11,340 nt of DNA, from the NCBI GenBank assembly GCA_026770585.1, contig MU646772.1:3761-15100 (forward strand), given 5' to 3'. Each line of letters starts with the position of its first letter. The first letter of the stretch is position 1. The notes beneath the pieces are model-generated. The model did no database searches. It had not been told where the DNA came from and saw nothing but the letters and a program-made list of their open reading frames with translations. A program made the position numbers and the translations under genes. The stretch is from Baffinella frigidus. Taxonomy: Eukaryota > Cryptophyceae > Cryptomonadales > Baffinellaceae. Below are positions 7,275 through 11,340 of the stretch, piece after piece.

Positions 7275-9962
7275 GACCTGGCGCCAGGTGCCGTCGACGA
7301 CAATCAAAGTGCGAGGCTTCCCGTCCTCCATCGGCGGCATTGTTTCGATGTCCTGTTAGGGTTTAGAGTTTAGGGTTTAGGGTTTAGGGTTTAGGGTTTC
7401 GGGTTAGGGTTTAGGGCTAGGGGGTTTAGAGTTTAGGGTTTAGGGTGTGGGGTTTAGCGTTTAGGAGGTAGGGTTTATTCTTCCGATGAGGTGTCCATAT
7501 TCCCTCAACTCGAACCCACCTGAAAACTACACACCAAGTCCCGTTTTCGTTGGAGGTTCGTTGGCCGCGTCCCGCCAGGTTACAGAGGGGACTCATAGCT
7601 CTGTCCCAGAAAATTTGGGCTTGCTATTATTTCGTCCCCCCCCCGAAATTTCACAGTTGAATTTTGACCCCCCCCCCCCATGAAATTCACCCAAGAAAAT
7701 TCGGGGGGGGGGGCGAAATAATGGCGAGCCGAAATCTAAGTGGGGCAGAGGTAGGACTCTCCCGGGCGGAGAGTGGCTCGAGTGGAGCCGCTTTCCGACG
7801 CCAGGTCACGAGCCTCGAGAGGAGCTGCCCGCTTTCTTCCGCGTGTTTGGGTAAGTCCCGTGTTTGTTCGAGCTTTGTTCGCCACCTCCCGCCAGGTCAC
7901 TGAGGGGACTCAGACAGCAGCCTGCTGTTTGCCTGCTGTTGGGACTCAAACAGCAGCCAGAGGGGACTCAAAGGGGACTCAAACAGCAGCCTCGAGGCTA
8001 AAAAAGACGACCTGATTATCGGGGCGAAATAAAGACCTCTCTCTCTTACTAGCAAGAGACATATATGAGGGCAACAATACATATATGTTACAACAATACA
8101 CATATATGAGGGCAACAATACATATATGTTACAACAATGGAGAGGGGGCCTCAGACCTAAACGCTACACCCGACAGCCTAACGGGACGATACCTCTGACA
8201 TTTAGACTGTTGTATCACTCAACGCAAGGCTAAGGGCCTATCCACGACTTGTATCGAGACTAAAAAAGAAGATGAAGATACCTCAGCGCCCGGCCCCGGA
8301 TAGAGGAGGAGTGGTCCAGGGTCTGCCAGCACTTCGAGAGAGAAGGGTTCCCATAAACTCGCCCCCCCCAATTTCACAGGTGAAGTTCATGAGGGGGTGT
8401 CAAAAATTCACTTGTGAAATTTCAGGGGGGGGGCGAATTTATGGGGTTATGGGGAGCCCAAACCTAACTGGGACAGAGGTAGGATACCTCAGCGCCCGGC
8501 CCCGGATAGAGGAGAAGCGTTCCAGGGTCTGCCAGCGCTTCTTCGAGAGAGGGGTTCCGCTGCAGACGGTCGAACGCCTGCTTCATGGCTTCGGGTTTAG
8601 GGTGTGGGGTTTAGGGTGTGGGGGTTAGTTTCTTCGAGGGAGGGATTCCGCTGTAGAGAGTCGGGACGGCTGCCAACACCCGGGGCGGAGGGTTTATGGT
8701 TTAAGGGTTTGGGGTTAGGGTTTGGGGTTTGGGTTTTAGGGTTTTTGGGGTTTGGGATTTGGGATTTGGGGTTTGGTGTTTAGGGTTTGGTGTTTGGGGT
8801 TTAGGGTTTGGTTTTTGGTTTTTGGTGTTGAGAGTGAGGGACCGCTGGGCATTGATGAGTTTATGGTTCAGAGTTGAGTGTTTAGTGTTTAGTGTTTACG
8901 GTTTAGTGTTTAGGGTTTGGGATTTCGGGGAGCTCGCCTCGACGCGCCACGACTGGAGGGTCTTCCGGTGGTGTTTCGGACGCCTCGGCACCTGCGCACG
9001 AATGGGGGGTCAGCGCCAGGGGCTCACCCTGGGAGAGGAGCACCGCAGTACGTTGCGTTGCGTCCCCCGTCACAGTCCGCACTCCCCGTTCTCTCTGATG
9101 TTTTCCGCGCAACTGGCGTTGCACCGCACTACGCGAGATCAGGTCCAGGGTTTGGAGATTTGATACTGTTTGTTATCTTAGCTTAAGCTAAGATTAAGAT
9201 AAGGAAGGATATGCTATTTTAGGCATTAAAACAAGGCTTAAGATAGCATAAATGGCTCCACCAACGCGACCTGAGGTCGCGTTGAGATTTGCTAAAGCCT
9301 GGACGCATTCCCGCGTAGCACGTGCCACGCCCATGCGCAACAGTTTCTCCGTCCCTCTCAAAGGATGAGGGGGGCGGCTTGACGCATCACGCCTCTCGCG
9401 CTGGACCGGGTGGGTCGTTGGTCGGCTGGCTGGTAGGGGCCGGGATGGGGACCCCATTATTTGGCGTCGCGCGCTCCCCGCCCTCCCTGTCTGCGGCTTC
9501 TGCAGGGTCCCCCTCGGAGGGAGTCGAGGAGGGCGGGCCGGACGCGGTGGCTGATGACGAGGGTGACGGAGCGGTGGCTGATGACAAGGGTGAAGGTGAG
9601 GCCTCCAAATCCCCTTTCAGGGGTGCCTTGCCACGCGTCTCCGACGTCATGCCATCACCTGAGGTTCGCAGGGAGCTCACGACAGTCTGTTTGCGTGACC
9701 GAACCGACAGACGCTGCAGGGCTCGGGCCCAACGTGCAAAGGATGAACCGGCCGGAGGGCGCGTACCGCGTGCGATGAGCAGCTCGAAGTTGATGAGACA
9801 GAGCGCGAGCAGCGGCACCGTCCCAATGATCTGCTTCCGCAATTCGCATGGGTGCTGCAGGACCATGATTTTCGTGTTGAGAAAGATCTTCTGCGCCGGG
9901 AGCGCGGAGCACACGCACACGGGTTCCGGGCGGTTGCATCTCATGCAAACGGCGCGCACCAT
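3578..9962 (-). CDS. DTW-domain protein (DTWD2/TapT-like tRNA-uridine aminocarboxypropyltransferase), five exons
   Basis: Joined exons 9962-9767, 8588-8488, 7352-7278, 6815-6721 and 3656-3578 give 546 nt, or 181 residues plus TAA, with every intron GT-AG and phases matching (1, 0, 0, 2). What I see: a CxxC...CxC zinc-type cluster (C6, C9, C16, C18), QHPCE at 36-40, GTVPLLALCL at 47-56, GTLLLYPG near 89-96, the signature DGTW at 119-122, VRRVQF in exon 4 and a VEA motif at 168-170. Order and spacing are those of the DTW family, which transfers the aminocarboxypropyl group of S-adenosylmethionine to uridine in tRNA to make acp3U. The usual length is about 200-300 residues, so this is a compact core. 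The family's Y-x-I-R-x-Q-P stretch is only partly matched (F-L-E-R at 157-160, no Q-P), so the exon 4-5 join is the weakest part and a small exon may be missed. The 5' end may extend upstream: the frame is open back to a TGA at about 10049-10051. Exons 1-3 are strong, exon 4 good, exon 5 moderate. Confidence 0.78.
3727..3876. mobile_element. Family B inverted-repeat element, copy B1 (about 150 bp)
   Basis: Left ATCCGAGAACATGTTTA, right the inverse of AATCCGGGGACATATTTA. The interior is AT-rich with two CCCTAATTAA motifs. The reverse complement of 6101-6251 matches along its whole length. It is flanked by a 36-bp imperfect direct repeat (3673-3709 and 3891-3928). Confidence 0.8.
4222..4290 (+). 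repeat. Dispersed repeat with AAG-rich tail, copy 1
   Basis: TTGTATCACTCAACTCAAGG through TGTATCGAGAGTAATAAAGA and AGAAGAAG matches 8210-8277 on the same strand. A shared 3' part ending in an A/AAG-rich tail is typical of SINE or LINE 3' ends; the body is not identified. GTTCGAGCCC at 4147 resembles a Pol III B box but no A box is evident. Confidence 0.6.
4587..4657 (-). repeat. Dispersed repeat F, copy 2, inverted
   Basis: The reverse complement of repeat F copy 1. It is followed by the hairpin TTTCGCCTT / AAGGCGAAA (4671-4694) and GGCCGCTGCTAAGTGG, which recur as a module at about 6495-6560. Confidence 0.75.
4859..4950 (+). repeat. AT-rich insertion flanked by 12-bp direct repeats
   Basis: AACCTGAGGGTG occurs at 4859-4870 and 4939-4950. 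Between them is about 68 bases rich in AATAATAAAT. This is consistent with a target duplication around a retroelement tail, or with slippage. Confidence 0.65.
5038..5202. mobile_element. Family C inverted-repeat element, copy C1 (165 bp)
   Basis: Left GGCCACTCAGCGGGCTACGA, then AGGG. Right, the inverse of GGCCACACAGCGGACTTCGA plus AGGG, giving about 24-bp terminal repeats. Inside are the hairpin CGGCCCA / TGGGCCG (5067-5083) and a second one built on CCGTAGG ... CCCTACGG. It lies in intron 4. Confidence 0.8.
5251..5333. repeat. 83-bp AT-rich hairpin
   Basis: CTGGATTCAACAAAATTTAC plus TACAC (5251-5275) pairs with 5308-5333, whose inverse is CTGGATTTCAATTAAAATTA plus CTACAC. The loop holds the perfect palindrome TTACTAGTAA (5285-5294). 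It may be a very short foldback transposon relic in intron 4. Confidence 0.75.
5468..5659. mobile_element. Family E long palindromic element, copy E1 (192 bp)
   Basis: The ends are CCACTCGAGAATGCTAGAAC and the inverse of CCACTCGAGAATGCTGGAGC. The centre is a perfect 17-bp inverted repeat, TTGGTCACGTTCCTGAC (5548-5564) against 5574-5590, with a 9-base loop. Intermediate parts pair imperfectly, so the whole element folds into one hairpin. Confidence 0.85.
5821..5962. repeat. Long imperfect palindrome centred on GGGAGGG/CCCTCCC
   Basis: The perfect 7-bp arms at 5888-5907 are the core of a longer imperfect inverted repeat: GTTGGTGACTCTGGGAGGG pairs against CACTGGTGCGCCC...CTGGGAGGG read from the other strand, and outward through CGCGTCC. 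The structure resembles family E but I cannot show shared sequence. Confidence 0.5.
6101..6251. mobile_element. Family B inverted-repeat element, copy B2, opposite orientation
   Basis: Begins AATCCGGGGACAT and ends CATGTTTTCGGAT. Its reverse complement aligns with B1, including ATAGGGATCCA and AGGGCCCTAATT. Two copies in opposite orientation within 2.5 kb show that this is a dispersed repeat. Confidence 0.8.
6330..6444. mobile_element. Family A foldback element, copy A4 (115 bp)
   Basis: Flanked by TA on both sides (6328-6329, 6445-6446). Left GCCCTGCCCGAGTTTTATTC, right the inverse ending AAAACTCGGGCAGAGC. It has the same length as A3 and shares its TTATTCTG(A/G)CTCGTCC inner arm. It lies in intron 4 of the DTW gene, just beyond a partial copy of exon 4. 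Confidence 0.85.
6446..6495 (-). pseudogene. Degenerate copy of the 3' end of DTW exon 4
   Basis: On the gene strand, CGGGCTCCAGTGGGTGCTCT followed by CT repeats parallels exon 4 (CTGGCTCCAGCGGGTACTCT at 6713-6732), with similar sequence upstream. The donor GGGT is kept. It is followed by the TA and right end of element A4. Confidence 0.65.
6495..6562 (+). repeat. CCTTGAATTCAAGG palindrome and two GCTGCTAAGT motifs
   Basis: A perfect 14-bp palindrome at 6495-6508, GAAAATGAAC, then GCTGCTAAGT at 6531 and 6551, 20 bases apart. The same layout (foldback, GAAAA, GCTGCTAAGTGGA) is at 4671-4717. Confidence 0.7.
6655..6717 (+). repeat. (GA)n microsatellite at the start of intron 4
   Basis: GA repeats with short interruptions (GGAAGAG, GCTGCGGT, GGCG). 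On the gene strand it is (TC)n, starting right after the exon 4 donor. Confidence 0.95.
6721..6815 (-). CDS. DTW gene exon 4
   Basis: The acceptor GACAG|GCG is followed by AGRVMRETRVLQQAISAGTV and RRVQFAHAGSSG, 31 codons plus GG. The first residue, A, completes DGTWRQ-A, as expected in this family. The (V/R)-V-Q-(L/F)...S-S segment matches the family's strand after the helix that follows DGTW. A TGA just upstream of the acceptor (6821-6819) shows that this frame needs splicing. The donor is GG|GTACTC at 6720, phase 2, running into (CT)n on the gene strand. Confidence 0.75.
7035..7071. repeat. Two adjacent GATATC-centred palindromes in intron 3
   Basis: GGTGATATCACC (7035-7046), then GGCGGGATATCTCCCGCC (7054-7071), separated by seven bases. 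Confidence 0.85.
7164..7271 (+). repeat. (CT)n microsatellite in intron 3
   Basis: About 108 bases of CT with three interruptions. On the gene strand it is (GA)n and begins a few bases after the exon 3 donor. The Ser-Leu and Arg-Glu frames it creates are not genes. Confidence 0.97.
7278..7352 (-). CDS. DTW gene exon 3 (DGTW signature)
   Basis: Twenty-five codons, phase 0 at both ends: DIETMPPMEDGKPR, then TLIVVDGTWRQ. D-x-T-W is the name-giving motif of the DTW domain. The acceptor is CCCTAACAG|GAC, formed by the edge of a telomere-like repeat. The donor is CAG|GTCGCT at 7277, after which the intron runs straight into a (GA)n tract on the gene strand. Confidence 0.88.
7355..7475 (+). repeat. 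TTTAGGG tract at the 3' end of intron 2
   Basis: Near-regular TTTAGGG with TTTAGAG variants. Read on the gene strand it is CCCTAAA, ending CCCTAACAG at the exon 3 acceptor. Confidence 0.92.
7536..7595 (+). repeat. 60-bp direct repeat, unit 1, left of element A5
   Basis: AAGTCCCGTTTTCGTTGGAG through CCCGCCAGGTTACAGAGGGG and ACTCA matches 7853-7912 at the same length with substitutions only. The unit ends next to the TA target of A5. Confidence 0.8.
7598..7751. mobile_element. Family A foldback element with C/G runs, copy A5 (154 bp)
   Basis: Flanked by TA at 7596-7597 and 7752-7753. The termini are GCTCTGTCCCAG and the inverse of CCTCTGCCCCAC. The arms continue through CTATTATTTCG and a run of nine C, against eleven G and CGAAATAATGG on the other side. 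A 60-bp direct repeat of host sequence lies on each side. It sits in intron 2 of the DTW gene. Confidence 0.85.
7853..7912 (+). repeat. 60-bp direct repeat, unit 2, right of element A5
   Basis: AAGTCCCGTGTTTGTTCGAG through CCCGCCAGGTCACTGAGGGG and ACTCA. CGCCAGGTC(A/G)CTGAG also resembles the exon 3 donor region on the other strand, which may be chance. Confidence 0.8.
7905..7992 (+). repeat. GGGGACTCAAACAGCAGCC short tandem array
   Basis: Four GGGACTCA(A/G)A starts, three followed by CAGCAGCC, with an inverted CTGCTGTTTGCCTGCTGTT between the first two. The array extends from the end of the 60-bp repeat. Confidence 0.75.
8059..8138 (+). repeat. Two 41-bp tandem units with CATATATG palindromes
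   Basis: Units start at 8059 and 8100 and are identical until the last bases. Each unit is itself two half-units beginning CATATATG, so four CATATATG palindromes are spaced by about 20 bases. Confidence 0.95.
8210..8277 (+). repeat. Dispersed repeat with AAG-rich tail, copy 2
   Basis: TTGTATCACTCAACGCAAGG through TGTATCGAGACTAAAAAAGA and AGATGAAG, the same order as copy 1. Its tail meets the partial exon 2 copy exactly. Confidence 0.6.
8277..8351 (-). pseudogene. Partial copy of DTW exon 2 with its splice donor
   Basis: Matches the last part of exon 2 and the first intron bases (8483-8558), including CCGGGGCCGGGCGCTGAG|GTATC. A 2-base gain and a 3-base loss make it one base out of frame, so it could not replace exon 2. 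It lies directly beyond the truncated element A6, and its other end abuts an AAG-rich repeat tail. Confidence 0.85.
8352..8479. mobile_element. Family A foldback element, copy A6, left end truncated
   Basis: The right terminus CTGGGACAGAGG is followed by TA at 8480. The inner part, AATTTCACAGGTGAA / TTCACTTGTGAAATT plus C/G runs, aligns with the reverse complement of A5. The left arm begins only at CCATAAACTCG, joined directly to a partial copy of exon 2, so the left terminus is lost. The intact right end starts six bases after the exon 2 splice donor. Confidence 0.75.
8488..8588 (-). CDS. DTW gene exon 2 (LLLYPG motif)
   Basis: Starts after ...CCCGAAG with CC, which completes the codon left by exon 1, then MKQAFDRLQRNPSLEEALAD and PGTLLLYPGPGAE. 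GTLLLYPG is the conserved strand that comes before the DGTW segment in this family. The donor is GAG|GTATCC at 8487, phase 0. Six bases into the intron a TA target and the end of a foldback element begin. Partial copies of this exon lie on both sides (8277-8351 and about 8628-8675). Confidence 0.85.
8592..8920 (+). repeat. Degenerate telomere-like tract at the 3' end of intron 1
   Basis: TTTAGGGTGTGGGG units, then GTTTGGG/GTTTAGG/TTTTTGG variants, interrupted by a partial copy of exon 2 at about 8628-8675 and by unique sequence at about 8830-8870. On the gene strand its edge gives CACCCTAAACCCGAAG at the exon 2 acceptor. Confidence 0.85.
8628..8675 (-). pseudogene. Degenerate copy of the 5' half of DTW exon 2
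   Basis: TTCTTCGAGGGAGGGATTCC and GCTGTAGAGAGTCG on the plus strand resemble exon 2 at 8538-8575 (TTCTTCGAGAGAGGGGTTCC, GCTGCAGACGGTCG). It is embedded in the telomere-like tract, upstream of the true exon in gene order. Confidence 0.6.
9175..9284. repeat. Cluster of three palindromes in intron 1
   Basis: First, ATCTTAGCTTAAGCTAAGAT (9175-9194), a perfect 20-bp palindrome. Second, TATGCTATTTTA / TTAAGATAGCATA arms (9210-9250). Third, CAACGCGACCT-G-AGGTCGCGTTG (9262-9284), perfect 11-bp arms. All three lie within 110 bases. Confidence 0.9.
9544..9597 (+). repeat. Two 27-bp tandem units in intron 1
   Basis: GCGGTGGCTGATGACGAGGG and GCGGTGGCTGATGACAAGGG start at 9544 and 9571 and continue TGA(C/A)GG. 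The repeat sits in sequence antisense to the open intron frame. Confidence 0.85.
9767..9962 (-). CDS. DTW gene exon 1 (zinc cluster and QHPxE motif)
   Basis: Codes residues 1-65 plus one base. It begins MVRAVCMRCNRPEPVCVC, the cysteine cluster that opens the DTW domain, then KIMVLQHPCE and GTVPLLALCL. The ATG at 9962 is the first in a frame that is open further upstream. The donor is G|GTACGC at 9766, phase 1. The frame stays open to 9387, but the residues after 65 become Ser/Pro-rich and no longer follow the family, which supports splicing here. The long plus-strand frame across 9322-10155 is its antisense shadow. Confidence 0.85.
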
Positions 9963-10349
9963 CCGTGAATCTGTTGTTCTCTTTCCCGCACCTACTAATT
10001 TGCTCCTTGCACGATCTGGGATTTTGTGTTTGTCAAAAGTTGATTCCTCTCAGGAAGAAGGGGGTCAAGTACAAAAGTCAACTATCTCTGTTCCTGCAGG
10101 GGAGGACCGCAACCTCCACTGGAATCCAGAATTTTATTGGTATGTCAACTTTTGATTGACCCCAATCAGGTCTAAAGTGGTTGTCATACTAGTCAGAAAC
10201 AAAAAAAGACACTCAAACCCGCTCAAATCTTCAGAGGTTTTCCCTCGAATCCCTTCAAAACCCCCCGCTTTCTTGAACCGGTATGAAGATCGTGAGGAGG
10301 TGTTTAAGAATCCTACCTCCGCCAAGAGGCACCACCCACCACACCTGCC
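9963..10349. other. Intergenic region between the divergent DTW and secreted-protein genes
   Basis: The two genes start 387 bases apart in opposite directions, so this stretch should hold both promoters. I see no clear TATA box. It contains an inverted-repeat element (10060-10163) and otherwise nothing recognisable. Confidence 0.5.
10060..10163. mobile_element. Inverted-repeat element (GGGGTCAA...AAAAGT termini)
   Basis: The left arm, GGGGTCAAGTACAAAAGTCA from 10061, is matched by the reverse complement of 10143-10163, GGGGTCAATCAAAAGTTGAC, with small gaps. A second copy of the inner motif, TCAAAAGTTGA, lies at 10033-10043. The length and lack of coding suggest a MITE-like insertion in the shared promoter region. 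Confidence 0.5.
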
Positions 10350-11019
10350 ATGAAGCACGTCCTCCTCTCCGGGGCTCTCTTGCTGTCTCTCTGCGCTTCC
10401 ACGCTCGCCGGCCCGCCGCTCTTCAACAAGGGCGGCAAGGGCGGTGGATCCAAGCCTGGCTTCGGCGGTGGAGCCAAGCCTGGCATCGGCGGTGGAGCCA
10501 AGCCTGGCATCGGCGGTGGAGCCAAGCTCAAACCCGATAGGGGCGCCCGGGCGAAGGGCGTCATCCAGCACTGGTCCAAGGACAAGATCGCGGCGGCCAG
10601 ACCTCGCGACCTTCAAATCGACGCTTCGGGCGCCGGCTTCATCAAGGACTCCTCCAAGGAGGATACTAAAGGAAAGAAGAAAGGACCCACCGCGCTCCGC
10701 CCGTACGGCTCGCTCAACGCACAGGCCCCTCCTGACGACCACAACCACGTCCGACGTCGCAGCGCCTGCCGTCGCCAACGTGTCTCCCTTCGAGGGGCAG
10801 ACCATCCCGGGCACGTTCACGTTCAGAGCGGAGGTGAAGGATGCGAGTGGAGTAAAAAGTGTGGAGTTCGTGATCAAGTGGGGATCCTACGAGTGGCCCT
10901 TCCAGCCGAGCTACATGGGCGACGACAAGTGGAGCCTCACTCTCCAAGGGTTCTCTGACGGCGACTGGTCCTTCTTCGTTCGCACCACCGACCAGGTCCC
11001 GCCGCCCCCCTCCATGTAG
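10350..11019 (+). pseudogene. Secreted Gly-rich / Ig-like domain protein with a one-base frame break
   Basis: The ATG at 10350 has G at -3. Residues 1-20 (MKHVLLSGALLLSLCASTLA) form a signal peptide. Next comes a Gly/Lys repeat (GGGAKPGI units), then a segment with HWSKDKIAAARPRDLQID, G-F-I and L-R-P-Y-G. The frame beginning at 10350 loses sense after about 10733, while the +1 frame from 10735 continues TTTTTSDVAAPAVANVSPFE and a 75-residue Ig-like stretch (D-x-S-G-V-K-S-V, W-x-L-T-L-Q-G-F-S-D-G-D-W) to TAG at 11017. Joined, this is about 222 residues. Similar W...A.PRD...PYG plus Ig-like architectures occur in secreted proteins of microbial algae and bacteria; the function is unknown. The break may be a sequencing or assembly indel rather than a true pseudogene. 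GTAGGT at 11015 could be a donor, so the 3' end may lie outside the window. Confidence 0.65.
10440..10535 (+). repeat. 24-bp tandem repeat inside the secreted-protein gene
   Basis: Four 24-bp units begin at 10440, 10464, 10488 and 10512. The middle two are identical. Each encodes GGG(S/A)KPG(F/I), and the last diverges to KLKP. The repeat gives a flexible Gly/Lys linker after the signal peptide. Confidence 0.95.
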
Positions 11020-11251
11020 GTCCTTTCTAAACGTTCTTCGAGCTCCCAACATAGGCGGACAGACACTGGAACTGATTCTGGCGCCTCCAGCGCCACGCCA
11101 CCCCGCCCCCGCCTCTCCCACGCCACGCTCACCTCAGGAGATGCTCTTTGCGCCTCGGGGAAGGATCAACTTGCCCCTCACTGAAGAGCCAGAGCAGACG
11201 CCCTGACACCTAGAACCGCAGGTTACACCGGGCGGCGGCAACGACGCGACC
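11020..11251. other. Downstream of the secreted-protein gene, no clear feature
   Basis: GC-rich, no convincing frame. It could be the start of an intron if GTAGGT at 11015 is a donor, or a 3' untranslated region. Confidence 0.4.

Positions 11252-11340
<89 letters not shown>
11252..11340 (+). repeat. Poly-C run of about 89 bases at the window end
   Basis: An uninterrupted C homopolymer reaches the edge. Shorter C/G runs (7-14 bases) occur throughout the window, so C tracts are native here, but this length is unusual and may be an assembly or sequencing artefact. Confidence 0.9.

Noticed and set aside
6735-7373. 212-residue plus frame with a long Ser-Leu run
   Set aside because: It is driven by the (CT)n microsatellite; the minus strand at both its ends holds exons 4 and 3 of the DTW gene.
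7905-8140. CRISPR-like array
   Set aside because: The repeats are contiguous tandem units without unique spacers, and the context is eukaryotic.
8272-8628. 118-residue plus frame containing VCQRFFERGVPL
   Set aside because: At first it looked like a duplicated coding piece, but the minus strand reads LLLYPG in phase with the DTW exons, so this is the antisense of exon 2 and its copy.
9322-10155. 277-residue plus-strand frame
   Set aside because: It lies antisense to DTW exon 1 and its open intron, shows no family features, and the minus strand carries the recognisable motifs.
10134-10877. 247-residue minus frame opposite the secreted-protein gene
   Set aside because: Low-complexity reading of the 24-bp repeat; the plus strand has the signal peptide and Ig-like features.

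Overview
The window looks like nuclear DNA of a eukaryotic microbe, most likely an alga or alga-related protist. It carries a spliced gene with GT-AG introns, degenerate plant-type TTTAGGG telomere-like repeats, many short palindromic transposon-like elements, long C and G runs and (CT)n microsatellites. There are no bacterial operons, rRNA, tRNA or CRISPR arrays. Chromerids, cryptophytes and stramenopiles would all fit. I cannot name the species.

Two protein genes can be supported, and they are divergent. On the minus strand, from 9962 down to 3578, five small exons (196, 101, 75, 95 and 79 nt) join in phase to a 181-residue DTW-domain protein. This is the DTWD2/TapT family of tRNA-uridine aminocarboxypropyltransferases, which make acp3U. 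The gene covers about 6.4 kb, but only 546 nt of it are coding. Open reading frames alone hide it, because each exon lies inside an ORF dominated by repeats. On the plus strand, from 10350, is a predicted secreted protein. It has a signal peptide, a Gly-rich repeat encoded by a 24-bp tandem repeat, a W...A.PRD segment and an Ig-like C-terminal domain. Its reading frame is broken by one base near 10734.

Region by region: 1-3577 is non-coding and repeat-rich, with telomere-like tracts, a GGGTYGA minisatellite, small inverted-repeat elements and a 3 x 38-bp CACGTG array. 3578-3656 is the last exon of the DTW gene. 3657-6720 is its 3-kb intron 4, packed with inverted-repeat elements. 6721-8588 holds exons 4, 3 and 2, separated by (GA)n/(CT)n tracts, C-rich foldback elements and partial copies of exons 2 and 4. 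8589-9766 is intron 1, with a palindrome cluster and a telomere-like tract. 9767-9962 is exon 1. 9963-10349 is the shared 5' region. 10350 to about 11019 is the secreted-protein gene. The window ends in 89 C.

The main observations are these. (a) The DTW gene is hidden in repeats. (b) Exons 2, 4 and 5 have damaged partial copies lying next to transposon-like insertions. (c) Several short inverted-repeat families, one with TA targets and GCTCTGCCYCAG termini, keep hairpins whose stems change in a compensatory way between copies. (d) Reverse-complement telomere-like repeats sit directly upstream of 3' splice sites. (e) Complementary (GA)n and (UC)n tracts flank exon 4 in the pre-mRNA.
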